Positions 11,942-25,133 are shown, counted from the first letter of the stretch. The stretch: DNA of 64,000 bases from Phallusia mammillata (GCA_003260075.1 QLIY01000160.1:90789-154788), one strand, 5' to 3'. The notes: a model not told the origin generated them from the sequence alone. Numbers and translations are program-made.

Positions 11942-14900
11942 ATGCAGTGTAGTTTAACAACAATAACCTTGACCTTGCTTCACCTGATTGGGACTGGAAT
12001 GTATGTGGGTGCAGGATGGATGGCCCTTGATGACACGCTGTCGTTGCTGGCACAATATGGACCGGTTGAAGGTAACAACTTGTTTTTCTAGCGTTGATGA
12101 CTTACCGGCAGATAACTTCGATATTAGTACAAAAGATTGAAAATGCTGCGAGGTTACTCCGCTGATTAACTGGCTGTAGTTAGGCCAAGTGTTTAGGGCT
12201 GTTCCTCACCGCCTCTAATCGATTTTATCGTAGTGCCTCACTAATGCTGCCTAATCTTCGAGGCACGCTATATAATTCTTACATGCTCACTCTGTAAGTT
12301 AAGTATTACCCGAAGTCGTAACAGCGAAGTGTCAATGTATTGCTATCGTTTTACTCGGTTGGATGGCGAGGGTTGAACCAGCGCAGAGATAATTTGCGAA
12401 AAGGTTTGTTTTCGTAGCTAAAGGCGTTGTCAAATGACAACATATCTACAGCCTGTGTCAAAAGTCGCCATTTACGACCAACCCAGTTTTGTTCGGTTGT
12501 TGGCCGAAAGGACAATGCTCTCGTAACACGGTATTTCAAGGTTTAAAAGTGCATGGAGATATTCCTGTGCAACTCGACGGTTCCCAAAAGCACATCTCAT
12601 GAAAAATTTAACATTGTGAATTCGTATGAAGCAACCTGTGTCTTGCTTACAGGGTTGCAGGCGTTTGGTATATCTTCAATCGTATTCTTCCTGTATTAAA
12701 ATAGCAAGAGACCACTGACAATAAGTCTAACCGTGTGTGGTTTCTTCAATCATATAACATCCACGCGTTGTTACAGGTTCGGGAAATCCTGCATTGGATC
12801 CGCCTCCGAAATACTGGGTCAATCCACAAACTCAGGAATGGGAACTAGTTAACATAAACGTCAGGGGAAACCTAGTGCCTCAAGTGTAAGTACCACTTTC
12901 AGTACCGTCTTTAACTGTTAGTTGTAACTTGGCGGCTCTAAGCAATGAATTACATGTTGCCACTTGCCTTCGCACGCTGTGATTGTTCTTTTGTTGCCAT
13001 TGAAAAATTACACCTGTTGTTTGGAACTGTGGCTGCCGTTTGACGAGCTGAGACAAACAACAAAAGGTGAATAATCGAACAATGAGCCAAATCTTGAAGA
13101 ATCATGTGAGGCCACTCTGTGATTTGTTCTGAATCTGATACATAATTTTGTCTACCGTCTATCATCACCTAACTGTTTTTATGGCAGTACAAAGTAATGA
13201 TGGCGTTAGTTAGATTTTAAAACGGCTATTTTTGTGCAGATGTTTTAAATAGAGTACAACCACAGTTTTACATGTTAACATCGTTTCCTTTCTGTTCGGG
13301 TTGAAGTCCGAAGCGTAACTACTGTACTCGATTTAAATAGAAGCAACCGTTCACAAAAGTTTGTCCACTTTTAAGCGCACAAGTTGTGTTTTTGTTTGGA
13401 ACGTTCACCGATAAGCGATGTCTGTTTGTGGCAAAGTGCGTTGGCCGTGGTTGATGGTGTTTCCCGACTGAGCGATTCTTATCGATAAAAACGACAAGAT
13501 ATTCCCAGTGGGACCGTATCTGTGTGATGCGCTACCGATACACCAACTGCTGCTTTTTTCGAGAAACGATAGTGCTTTCTACACTTTCCTTAGTGCCAAG
13601 AATTTGCGATGATTTGATAATATACTAAACACAATGCATATGCCGTTTTGTGTAAATGTAGTGTATTGTTTATTGGTGTAATATAGTATATGCCAGGGGT
13701 TTGAGCCTTTCAACACACAAATGCGACTCTAAACACCACAGCTAGGACCTTCAAATCCATTTGAAATTTACATAGTGTGATATATAATATTCCGCCGACG
13801 TTCAGGAGACCAGTCTTGCGGCTCCGACAGTGCTGTATTTATATGATAATCCAAAAGGTTGTCTCATCTAACTTTAAAAGTTGGCGACCCCTAATATAGA
13901 TTAACCTTGGCCGGCTAACGAAAACTATTGAGGAAGGTGCTTTATTAAAAGTCAGTCGTGCAGTAAAACTTCGCGACAGTGTCACGCATTTTAGCAAATT
14001 GTCGACAAGGCTCTATGCTTCTCGTTTGCTTGATCTTAAAATAATATCTATGGTTGATCTTTTATCCCCTTAACCACGAAACACACATTTTCCATCAAAT
14101 CGTTTGGGTGTGATGTTTAGTATAGACAATCTTAATCTTTACATTACCTTGTTTGGTGCCAACTCGTTAGGAGAAACGGTCAATTGACTAAACAATGAAA
14201 ACGTGTGGCTCAGATATTTTGTTTCTTTGGTAAAAGTCATTACATTTAGCTAAATCGAGAAAAACTTGAGATATCCTGTTTGTTGTTTTTACGTTGTTCT
14301 CAACATCAAACAACAAAACGCATTGCGTAGTACAAACACATTATAAGCTGTGCTAAAGGATTGCGAAGCCAACTTTCTTAGCCAATGGGTTAATCGAAAA
14401 TTCAACTTTCTCTTACAGATTTAAAGGTGTGCAGTATTTTCTCATTGCACTGTGCATTCTTATGACAATTAATTCGATCGTATTTCTCGTCGATTCTGTG
14501 CGAAGTAAGAAGGCTGTGAATGACCGAAATTATGCAGGAAGGAGGACCGGATTGTCAAGTATTAGCTGCACAGGATGGGTAAATATATTTAATTTCAGCA
14601 TGTGTTTAGTCTGTTATTTTAAATTAACCAACGGAAACTTTTGAGTAAATTTTATACTCCGTTAACTCCCAGCTATATTGTCCGAACAATTGTAAAAAAA
14701 ATAGGTATAGCGTACCTTGCCAACAACTATTTACAACCAGCTGTCGCGTTGCTGATATCTCCTACTTACTGCAGTGTTAAATTCAATGACACTTTTTGAA
14801 CGCAGTTGGCCGGTTACGCCATGTTCAATGTTCTCATCTGGTTTGTGCTTGCCGGATTCGGGGTGATTCCAATTCTTATGTGGCGAATAACAATGCAAAG

Positions 14901-17463
14901 ATGCTGGGACGTTTTCAATCCAGCATGGAGTCCCGGTACTACTCAATACATATGTGTCGACCTTGTTCAGTACGGTAAGCAAATATTTGCATTCGGTGAC
15001 TATTTTGTAAACGTCATCCCTTGTCTATAGTCGTTACATAGTTGACTTACATAGCTGTAACGCTATTCACGGTAAATTGCCAGGTGTGGCCGTTAGCGCA
15101 ATATTAAAGTCATCAAAGAGATTCTCAAGGGGGGGGGGGCTTAGCTGTAACTGTAACGCTATTCACGGTAAATTGTCAGGTGTGGCCGTTAGCGCAATAT
15201 TAAAGTCATCAAAGAGATTCTCAAACGGTGTTTTGCGAGAGATTTCAACTGTGCCGCGAAACAGTCGTTTATCATACGATGAGGTCATGATTTGCAATGA
15301 TAGTCTCATCCATCACATTAAAATTGCAAACTAATTTCCACCACTTCTTTTAGGCGGCAAAAAAATCCGCGACAAAATTAGTTTCCTAAATATGCCCTGG
15401 CCTAAAAAGTCCACTGCATTAAGGTAGAACAACGTTCAAGTTTTTGTGCTGTCGGTTATGTTGCTATATCAGCAAGTCCATTGCTGATGTCTCCTATATT
15501 TACAAGTGCACTATGTATGTCAGAGCATGTGTAGATTTCTCCATGACTCTTAACATTAAACCGTCGGCTACACGACTTAGCTCAAGTTCAGCAGTAGTGA
15601 CAGCAGACAAAGGAACACGGTGGAAATTGAAAATAGCCCTGTTTTAACTTTATTCTTTAATGCAGTGGTCGCTTTAAAACATTTTGCCCATGTATCTCGG
15701 GGATGATAAACTAATTTAGTCGTTTACATTGCTAAATAATTGTAGTTTTTTGAAGGCCGGTCCGCGATAAAATTTCGATTTTAAAAACGGTACGCAGTAC
15801 AAAAAAGGTTGCCGACCCCTGCTTTAATGGGCCGTCGGATTAAAAAAGCCAACAACAATATGCGTCAAAACATGAAATAAAGAGGTGCAGTGGAAACGAT
15901 TTAGCACAAGTAGAGCTTTTGGAGTAGGATTCGTTTTACGATTGACAAACAAACCCCTGGGCAATATTTAACCTGGTAAAATATTACTTTTCTGTCAATC
16001 AACATCTAAAATGTAATTTGATTTTTCAGGGATGGTTTTCTTCAAACAAATGCCATCCAACAACGGATACGGTCTTATTTGTGGTCCAGGTGGAAATTAT
16101 AATCCACAACGTGGCAACCTAGTTGGATTGTGCGAGAACGTAAGTATTGTGATAGGTTGTAATCTTTTTACATGGTTGTGGGTACAGTCACCCATCTAAT
16201 TGCATTGCAAAAAGTTTTCTTCAAATTCGTTTCCGGTTACAGTAACAAATTTGTATGTCGCCCAAAAACTTTCATTTCTAACCCATTTAATGTTTATCCT
16301 CGTTGCAGCACTACCCCAACTTTGTCATGTACTTGGTTTCGTTTATCGGAGCTTCGATTGGGATGATCAGCATGGTAAGCAATCCCTATGTTGTTGTTTT
16401 TTACCGAAAAACATGTCCATCGTCGTTACATGTTTTTTTGCTATTTAATGCCCCGTTTTTAAGCTTTGTACAATAATATCAATGGCACATTTTAGGGAAC
16501 ATATTTGGTTGATCAAGTTGGGCACCAAAGGATGAAGTCGATCATAATTCTTTTCAAATTAACATTTATAGAGATTTAATCAAAACACGGCCAGTTTATG
16601 AGAATATTGGACAACTTGGAAAGTCACATATTTGATAAAGCTTGAACGGCGTTTCGTACGATCATTGACTTTATTTCGACATTTTTTTAGGTCTTTTTCG
16701 CAGCTCGCCACACCTCCAACTTCGTGTACCTAAAAGTTCGGCGTTTCGAGGGCCCACATGTTCCCCCAGGTCCAGCTTTCAATTCTAAAGCCTCTCGACG
16801 TGGAAACAGCATGCCAAACCCAAATTACGAACACAACGTACTATTGGTTGACCCGAATCACGTGCCAAATGACGTGGACCTCGGGCCATACGACCGAAAA
16901 TCGCCAGGTAATATCTTTACTTCTAGATGAATCTCATAGATCCATGTGGATAATGTTTTTCGATTAGACTTTAAACGAATTATTTCACACGGAACATGTG
17001 TTATTTGCCCCAGCTTGAGTCAGCATTTTGAGCTAAACACTTTTCATTTAAACTACTTTTTTGTTTTAGTTGGCGAAGCAATGGAAATGAAGGCGCGTCA
17101 TTACGACGAGTTTTACGATAAATCGAACGGAGATTATCGACGTCATCGCGGATCAAGTAAGTCGATCTCAATAATCGCTACCAGCCACTTTACTTGCCTC
17201 ATTTATATTCACCGTGTATTACGTTCATGTATAACTTTGACCGATTAACAGCACGTTGTATATTAATATTTAAACGGTTTGGCAATTAAAAAATACTTTG
17301 AAAAAAAGAAAAGAATACAAAGGTTTTTGTTGTGAAATAAACGGTACTTAAAGCTGAAGTTTGTAAGTATTACTTGCGAAGCAAAGTTTTGACATTGATT
17401 TGCCTTTCGACTATTTGTGGGATTTGCAGTTTGATATACTCATTTGTTTTAGTTAAACGATGA
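11942..17463 (+). CDS. Proteolipid/M6 family tetraspan membrane protein
   Basis: Nine exons with matching phases: 11942-12071, 12777-12885, 14419-14578, 14806-14974, 16030-16139, 16309-16374, 16691-16907, 17070-17156 and 17453-17463 (352 residues). There are four hydrophobic helices at about 7-27, 86-104, 140-159 and 231-252. The second extracellular loop carries ICVDLVQYG, LICG and GLCEN, matching the cysteine pattern and the ICVD..QYG block of vertebrate M6/PLP. Family members are neuronal and myelin tetraspans that shape membranes and filopodia. The GCGH block after helix 1 is replaced by GAGW. The tail beyond helix 4 is about 100 residues, much longer than in vertebrates, and is rich in Pro, Asn, Arg and Tyr. 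The start may lie further upstream, because vertebrate PLP puts the first Met in a separate tiny exon and a 3' splice site precedes this ATG. Confidence 0.85.
15052..15224. repeat. Direct duplication around a poly-G run (locus b)
   Basis: A sequence of about 74 bases (CTGTAACGC...TTCTCAA) occurs at 15055-15128 and again at 15151-15224, separated by 11 G and a short partial copy. The copies differ at one base (TTGCCAGG against TTGTCAGG). It lies in the fourth M6 intron. Confidence 0.9.
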
Positions 17464-17501
17464 TATAGACAACAACCACTCATTATCACAATCGTGCTAA
17501 A

Positions 17502-17972
17502 ATGGCTTGGTATGGTTTTAACAACATAAATTCACAAACAGAACGCTACAGCAGCGCCTCTTCGTACGTACCTGAAGAAGCCGTGCCCGCCTACGACAAA
17601 TCACGTGGTGACACCGCCAAACGTTATTGGCGCGATGACGATAGGTCACGTGACAGCTCTGACGACGACCGTAAACCACCATTAGACAGCGACAGCAGTC
17701 ATCGCCGACATCGTCGACGTCACAGGCACCATTCAAGCGACGGTGAGTCCAGCGGTCGTGACGCAGTGCGCTCTACCGCTAGCTACCGGCCGAAACCGTC
17801 AAAGCGGCGAACCCGAGCTGCACAGAGCGAGTCCGATCTCTACCGCCAATCACGACGAAGCAAAAGCCGGCGCTCGACCAATCGCGACGAGTACGAGTCG
17901 CCACCTAGTGACTTTTATATGCGCGAGGACAAAGAGCGCTCACACAGGCATAAAACAAGGAGTATTGTGTGA
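17502..17972 (+). CDS. GC-rich ORF, possible alternative M6 C-terminal exon
   Basis: A 156-codon ORF starts 39 bases after the M6 stop and is clearly richer in G+C than its surroundings. It encodes a charged tail rich in Arg, Ser, Asp and His (RHRRRHRHH, DDDRSRDSSDDDR), similar in flavour to the end of M6 exon 8 (DYRRHRGS). An in-frame stop at 17466 blocks read-through from the 17453 acceptor. A 3' splice site at 17541 (ACAG) would join exon 8 in the correct phase and add about 142 residues. Its pyrimidine tract is weak. Either this is an alternative C-terminus of M6, or a separate small ORF in the M6 3' UTR. Confidence 0.45.
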   Translation: MAWYGFNNINSQTERYSSASSYVPEEAVPAYDKSRGDTAKRYWRDDDRSRDSSDDDRKPPLDSDSSHRRHRRRHRHHSSDGESSGRDAVRSTASYRPKPSKRRTRAAQSESDLYRQSRRSKSRRSTNRDEYESPPSDFYMREDKERSHRHKTRSIV

Positions 17973-19324
17973 TGACGCACGAGTATCGTCACGTGTATAC
18001 GTAGCTAGGCACGGAATCAGGTGTGAATGCCTTACGAGGCTTAATTGCCTCTTTGTACTGGTTTTCACTACGAATCGCTGATCATTGCTTCGTTTTCAGT
18101 GTTTTTGTGTTGTAGCGTTGCGATGTTCATGCACATATTTGCCACTTTAAATCAGCTAAATTTCAAGAGCGGAATCGCCATTTTAGGATAATAATTGGTA
18201 GCAAACAATCATTTAAACTTCTTCTAACGTCTGTGTGCATTTGCAGTTTTTGTGTGAAGAGTCTTTTGTACATTGCTTTTACTCTATTCGTTTTTTTAAC
18301 ATGATCCATCAATTTGTCTTGTCCGTGTTGTGCAGAGCAAAGCAAATAAGAACAAATTTTCAGTTTTTTTGTAAAACCATTTCCTAGACAGGCTCGCAAT
18401 TTGCGGACTGGTATTTACAAAAGTGACATCTGTAGCCTGCTATGATTTTATGTGAGAAATTGTGGTTGGCCCCTTCGGCAGGTTTCGAGTCGGCAACCGA
18501 ATATAAATCGTCGTACAAGTCACAGAGTACATAAACGCCCTTTCTGTGAGGACACGCTCAAAGACATCGACAACCAAGTACTGAACTGTCCAACGACCAA
18601 AATTGCAGGAAGGCTGTAAATTGGTATATGAATGTTGAAGTAATTTGGGGGGTATGTTTTAGGATGTAAATCCATTCGACACACACAGTGTTTACAGTTT
18701 CATTGCACAGTAAACGCTTGATTGCTTGTAGTTTCTTTTAATGTAGACAATCTCATAACGTATATTGTCAACTTACACTTCAAACGAAGGGGGTTATGCT
18801 CTATCAGGCGAACAATTTAAAACTTGTTTTATGAAAAAAAAGTCAAAACACAAATTGAATGAAACTGCTGCATTCCAAAATCAGTAGAAACACAGTAAAA
18901 CGATATAATTTCCTAACTAATACAAAAATGCCACACATAGATGCTTGACATTTTGGCATTGTCGTAGCGTGGGTATAAAGCCCAAGTTACTTCACATCGA
19001 CATATAGACGTTATGTTTTAGAAATATAAAATTCGCGTGCATAAAAACAACACACCAAACATGTTTTTATCTATTCATTCCAAAATCATAATGCTGTATT
19101 ATCAATACATGTGTTGACAAAAACACATAATGATTGTTTAACCTTTTACTGACAAAAAACAGCGGTTTATTTCCAGTAAAAGTGAGCTTATGTCAAGGGA
19201 TGTTTCTCAGATCCTATACTATTGGCTAATTGTTGTGTCGTTCGTGGGTAAAACACTATGCATAGCAGCAGGTATTAATATTAGATCACATTTAAACCAT
19301 GGGATGTACAAAAATTTTACGTCA
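17973..19324. other. Intergenic between convergent M6 and SLC30A9 genes
   Basis: Both genes end here. The minus strand reads AATAAA at 19166-19171, about 155 bases after the SLC30A9 stop. I see no further gene. Confidence 0.5.
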
Positions 19325-22300
19325 CTATAAGACTTCCAGGTCAATATGACGTAAATCGCTATGTTTCTTTTTCAGTTCGGTTTCAATTCGGTCGATCTGG
19401 ACGCCCAATGTGTCAATCACGTGTTCACCGTAGCGTAACAACACTTGCTCGAGTTCTTCCTGTGGAACAAAAATACATCATTTTTTTAGCTTTTCATGTC
19501 ACTGCTTTTTGCCAGGAAACTTTTTTCCACAATGTTGATATTGGCCAAACACACAAAGTCGTACATGTCGATGCGTGGCAATGTATACCCCAAGGTACTG
19601 ACTCGGTCCGCCCTATCTATACTGTTAAGTGTTAAGTATTAACATTATCTCCGTAAATGTTTGATAAGGTGGAAACAATACGAACCAAAACTTCTTCGTT
19701 TTTCTTGGCGGTAATATTTTTAAAATTTATAATCTAATGTCAGTTTCTAAATCATCACATTTCTAAACATACCAGGCCAGTCAATAATATTAAAATATGA
19801 GACATTTAGTTACTGATTAATGTTTTTTCACATTTATTCCATAGTTTATGCCGCCTTTATATGCATTTACTATTGATGCTACAATATTTAATAAATGCAA
19901 AATAGCGAACTTGTAACAATTTGTTAAAACATTTTTGCCAATATACTGCAACACGTCATAGGAACACACTATACACTGATGAAAAAAAACGTGATCTTTA
20001 CCATTGTTTTGACAGAATTAATTTCATGCATGACTTGTTCCATGTCAACCGAGGCGAGATACGCTCTAGTGATTTCGCGACCGTCGAAGTCAATCTCGGC
20101 CTTAAACTTGAACTCGTCCGACCCCAGTTGAGTTGCTTTGACGTCATATACTCCCCTGTTTGAAAAAAGAAACCAGCATATCATCGGCAGACCTAAATCT
20201 TTTGATTTTGATTGTTACCTCACACAAACATCGTCTTCCAAAGCCTCTTTCAAATTTTCCATGCGCTCCTGTGGTATTGATCGTCCAATAAGAGCATTGA
20301 CATTCGTGGTTACTAGGAAGGTTGCTACGGTGCCAAGCAATCCACCAATCACAATCGAGCCTATGGCATCGTACATTACATTTCCTGGCAAAAAGTACAA
20401 TATGTTGGGAAGCGTTTTAATACAAGTGGTATTATATATGTGTGAAGCAGTTACTGACTAGAACGGTGGATTTCCTTCATACTTATATCCTGTTTTGTGT
20501 TTATGTCAAAATGCACCAACTGGGATACTTAACAGAATTACGTTAAATTGGAGTATTTTCTTCAAATGGCTTTAATTGATTCTGCAAGCAAAAACAATGA
20601 GTCCTGTGTGCGAGCAAATCGGTAACGGTATTAATAGGCCGCTTTGGTAAAAACATAAACCCAAGATTTCAATTTTCTTGTCCATTGTACTTTTTATTAT
20701 TGGCAAGTTTGAGTAGTAAAGGAAAAAAATGCATAAAAATGCACTAAAATAAATTGGAAAAAAATTAATCTATGTGAAACTGCGTTTTCGCAAAACATAG
20801 ACGTTGACCTGAAATAACTTACCTAAGTATCTAATCTAAATACTGTTTATGTCAGCAAAGTGGCAATACCAAGTATCACTTCACAACGCAATACAACATC
20901 CCTAAAATGTGTGGGTGAACCGCTGGGCCAAACTTGGGGAGTATTAAGTTCGGTTAGCTAACTATCACGTGTGCAAATACTGTGTGTATCTTCGTTAAGT
21001 GTACTATAATAATTAAGAAAAGCCAAACGATATGAAAGTAAACATATAAATACGGTAGTTTAGCTACACCACACAAACCAGTAATGTGGGTGAGGGCAAG
21101 AGCGCCTCCAGCGACAAAAATGCCAAGAACTGCAGCAGAATCTTCCAGAAGAACCACATTCGTGCTCGGATCGCGGGACTCGTTTACTAAAGAAGTAAAT
21201 GGAGTAAAATTATTTGAGTGAGAAACACCCTGAAGTGTCGAACATACCGTAATTCCAAAAATCAAGATTGTGTTTTTTTGCGTTTTTTCGTGTTTCTTGT
21301 ATCGCGATTACTAACGAAGCAGCTTCTATGAAACTGGAACCCAAAAGGACTCCAAATGTCTAAAACAAAATAAGAAATTTGTAAATAATTGTTGAACACA
21401 ATTTAGTTTAATAAACACAGCATAATTTGGTGCCGAAGGCAGACAGATTTTCTATGTTAGTTTCTTTAATCCATGTATCAAAGTAACTTACAGCAATAAG
21501 AAAAGTTTACACAATGGCAGCCAAGTATCTACTTACACTTAAACTTGCAAGGTCGAGTCCATCCTGGGGATGAAGTAGTACTTGGACACCATGGTAGACG
21601 CTTGCACCACATCCAATACAAAATATCCCAACACCTGATATGAGTGCCATGATATGACGCATATTGCCATAACCATACGGATGTTTAGCATCAGGATTCT
21701 GTAATGGTAAGAAGTAAAAAATATTGACAATTGGGATCCAGGGCACTGTTAAATTACATTAACCATGTACTACCGACTAAACCAAAAAAAAATGATTTTT
21801 GAGAAAATCACTTTTAATCGGGGGTCGAAAACCTGATTAGCTGACTTGCGATTAACTGGTTTAGTCTGTACCAAATAAGGCATTTACACATATTTGTTTA
21901 GGTGCTGCAGGTTTTGGTAAATTTGCAGCTATATTATTTTTCAACACAGTATTTGAAATGACCTTTAGTGATTCATTAACTCCCCATAACAGCAGCAGTT
22001 GGTTACATGTATCAGCAAGAGAATGAAGTGTCTCAGAAAACATACTAGCTGATCCAGAGGCAAGAAAGCAACCAAACTTGAAAATTCCTATTGTAGCATT
22101 TCTGAAAATATAAACAAATAAAATCACCAAATAACAAAAGTTTGTTAGTAATGTTGGAAATACTAGGACAGAGCTGCAATTTACAGTTTGACAATTTAAA
22201 CAGGTAATAATTTGACACATTCTGTTGCTATTAATAAGTTTACTTACGCAACAGCAGCATAAGCAACAACCTTTCCCTGTCCACTTCCAAGCAAACTTTC

Positions 22301-24738
22301 AAACCGCTTTACACTCTGTGTCTTTTCTGTAGTATTAGAAAACTTATTTTTTGAATGCAATTTTTGAAATCGCTTTTGTTCACGCTCTAAAGCTTCTCGA
22401 CTCCCCCATATCTAAAAAAAAAGTGATATTTTCTGTTGCACAAAAAGAGTAGCATAAACTAAAGCAAAAAAACATACACTACAGAAAAAAGGGTAAAGGC
22501 TATGGTAAAAAATGGTTTTTGTTTGAAAAGACCATAACAGTTAAAACAAGTCTTGCATAAAAGACAAGCAGAGTTACAAACTTTTATTGCTCTTTCTTCT
22601 ACATCTCGTTCCAAGTAAACCATTATTGGTGAACTTGATCCCACATAAGGACTTCGAACTCGAATTTGTTGCAAACCATCCAAATCACCAGGAGACAAAA
22701 TGTAATCTTGCATAGCTTGAATAGCTGTTATGGTGTTATTGTCTGTAAACTTTTTTGAGTAGTCACGTCGCTTTAGAATGTATTTCTTCATGGTTGACAC
22801 CAATCCAGATGAATCTTAAAATATCAACAGGTACCATTTCATAATGCTCATAGAAATGGAGAACACTAAAATAACAAAAAAGAAGGCTGGGAAGAGTTTA
22901 AATTAATCTTAGTTGGGTTGGGTTTAACACTAAGCAAATATAGTGGCCATGCCTGATGATATGAGGTTAATCAAAATTACATGATATGCCATCATATATT
23001 TTGTCTGAATTTGTATTCTTTAAAACCTTTCTTTCATTCTTGTTTATTGTTGATCCCATTTATTTTGAAAATGAAGTCACATTATACACAACACAAAGCA
23101 TTTTTCTATTAAAACAAAATGTTTGTGTTAACCAAATTCCTTAAAATCTAACCTAATTTAAAATCTTAAAAAACTAGAAGGGTGGCTTAGCACATTTTGT
23201 CGTTGCACATACACTATAACCTATTTTAAAACAATAATAAATTTCCTATACTTATTTTGTTGTGGGTCCCATATTAGCCATCGTCTTTTATAACCTTAGT
23301 TGTTTCTGCAGGCAGAAACTCATGGGTCCCCACACATACAAAGTTGAAAATAATGCATTTCAAGAGATAACCATGTGAAAGTTGTGTGTTGTATGGTAAA
23401 AAACAGTAATCGGCACTGGGTTTAAATAATAATATATTGCTTGAAGTATGTCCTATTTAATGTTATTTTTTAAAGAAAAGAAGGAGTAAATAGTGGCATA
23501 ATGAGGTAAAACGAAAAAATAGACACCTATGAATAGCAAATTCTACAAGCTGTCCAATTTTCATTCAATTCGAACATTGTGAAAAGGGTTACACATTTTA
23601 GAGACCAGTTGGTTAAATTGTGGTGCTACAGGGCAAAACATAACAAATAGCATAGTCCATATGCTACCCAAATTTTAGCCTATTCCGACATTGTTTAACA
23701 AACTCACCCATTCCAGGGGGCTAGTGGGGTAACTAATGGGGTTCGACACACAAACTAAAAAAATATGAAACCTCAATGACTCAATCAATAGTACTGCAAA
23801 ATTACAGCCCAATCAGTTCATGTTAAAATTCGACCACTAGAGGTGTTTTGAGCAACAACGGTTGATGCTTCTGACGCCATAGGACTGTTAACAACCCCCT
23901 AACTGTCATGGCGCAAAAACGTCCACCAAGCAACCCACCAACGAGTAACATACAACTGGTTGCCCTTGTAACACTATTGCGCCACAGAAATCTTTCGTTT
24001 GTGGTGCCCAGTAACATACAAATACGTTTTACACTTTGGGGGTTGGTGGGGCAAATGTTGGGGCTACAGGGTGGAACACAACAATCGACACCTATAAATG
24101 GCATACTCTACAAGCTATCCATAATTTCGACATTGTTTTAAAACTCACCTATTTTAGGGGGCTACTAGAGTAAATACTGGGGTTATCAGGACAAGCGAAG
24201 TGGAATGTACATCTACATAACTATATCTACCATCTGTATAAGTTTCAGCCACATCCATCAAACAGTAATGGCAAAACAAGGCAGACAAACTTTACAAAGA
24301 AACTAACCCATTTTAGGGGGCTAGCAGGGTAAATACTGGGGTTATCAACAAAAACAAAGTGGGATGCACATCTACATNCAACAAAAACGAAGTGGGATGC
24401 ACATCTACATAACTATATCTACTATCTGTGTAAATTTCATCCAAATCCATCAAACATTTGATGGAAAAACGAGTCGGACAAACTTTAGAAAGAAAACAAA
24501 ACAAATTCGAGTAAAATCAATAGGTGTCCCCTTCAGGGAAGGGGACCCATAATAATTTAAAATCAATTAGAAGTAAGAAACCTTTTTGGTCTTTTTCATC
24601 ATCTGGTGACTTGGTTTCATTTTGAAATGTGGGAGTTGTACTGATTGTACAAACTGAAATGCTAGTGGCCAATGATTGCTGAAATTTCCAGAACTTTGCA
24701 CACCGCGTAACAGTGTGGCGTAGTGGATTTGAAAACAT
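19325..24738 (-). CDS. SLC30A9: SLC30A9/ZnT9 mitochondrial zinc transporter
   Basis: Ten exons with matching phases: 24738-24582, 22814-22582, 22411-22248, 22101-21963, 21698-21537, 21359-21248, 21186-21079, 20384-20219, 20155-20002 and 19459-19325 (509 residues). The conserved blocks run in order. They are the N-terminal region (KRRDYSKKF, LSPGDLDGLQ, IWGSREALERE), the cation-diffusion-facilitator membrane core (FSETLHSLADTCNQ, with His211 and Asp215; HPYGYGNMRH; SRDPSTNVVLLED; LIGRSI), then the C-terminal domain (YDVKATQLG, FKAEIDFDGR, RHIDLEVL). ZnT9 exports zinc from mitochondria. The first 50 residues are basic, hydroxylated and nearly free of acidic residues, as in a mitochondrial presequence. 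The length is close to the vertebrate protein. A 3' splice site at 24758 lies 19 bases before the ATG. Intron 1 holds a copy of the GGGTCCCC repeat. Confidence 0.95.
23262..24555 (-). repeat. GGGTCCCC-bounded repeat, copy A
   Basis: Read on the minus strand it opens ATGGGTCCCCTTCCCTGAAG and closes GGGGACCCATGAGTTTCTGC, followed by a shared TTATAAAA...GGCTAATAT tail. The interior has degenerate tandem units that include ACCCATTTTAGGGGGCTA on the plus strand. It lies in SLC30A9 intron 1. Copy D (61074-61917) has the same ends and the same units. Confidence 0.8.
24346..24410. repeat. 32-base direct duplication around a single N
   Basis: A sequence ending GATGCACATCTACAT occurs twice, separated by one N at 24378, with a single mismatch between copies. 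This looks like two contig ends joined without merging their overlap. Confidence 0.9.
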
Positions 24739-25133
24739 CTCTTCTAATCTTTCTTTTCTACAAAACAAACATATTTTTGTTTAAAGATACTTAAAACAGA
24801 ATTTTAGTCAAGCATGATGAAAAACATAATTCACATTATGTATTGTAGCATTTGCAGAGATAAAAAAAACTGCAAAAATGTGCTCACTTATTCCAATTTC
24901 CGTTAATGTTTAAGCACTGTATACACTGCATGCAACACTTCTGTTCAATATCTTCACCTAATCCTGTTGTTGTCAGTACAGTAATTACTGACAAATGTCA
25001 CTAATACATTGGTGAAAACAATTATTGAAAAGACATATTTAGTGTACAGGAAAAGGAAATGACACAACCAACCCTCATAATTATAAACACTCAGACAACA
25101 AGTGAATGCACAAATCACATTTACCTGTGAGTA
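24739..25133. other. Short spacer between BORCS5 and SLC30A9
   Basis: Only about 395 bases separate the BORCS5 stop from the SLC30A9 ATG. On the minus strand a good 3' splice site, GTTTGTTTTGTAG (AG at 24759-24758), lies just before the SLC30A9 start with no upstream coding exon to pair with. That fits either a 5' UTR intron or a spliced-leader acceptor, which tunicates use. Confidence 0.5.

Noticed and set aside
15077-15334. An ORF with an internal repeated peptide (SGVAVSAILKSSKRFS)
   Set aside because: The repeat is the poly-G-flanked DNA duplication inside an M6 intron read in one frame.
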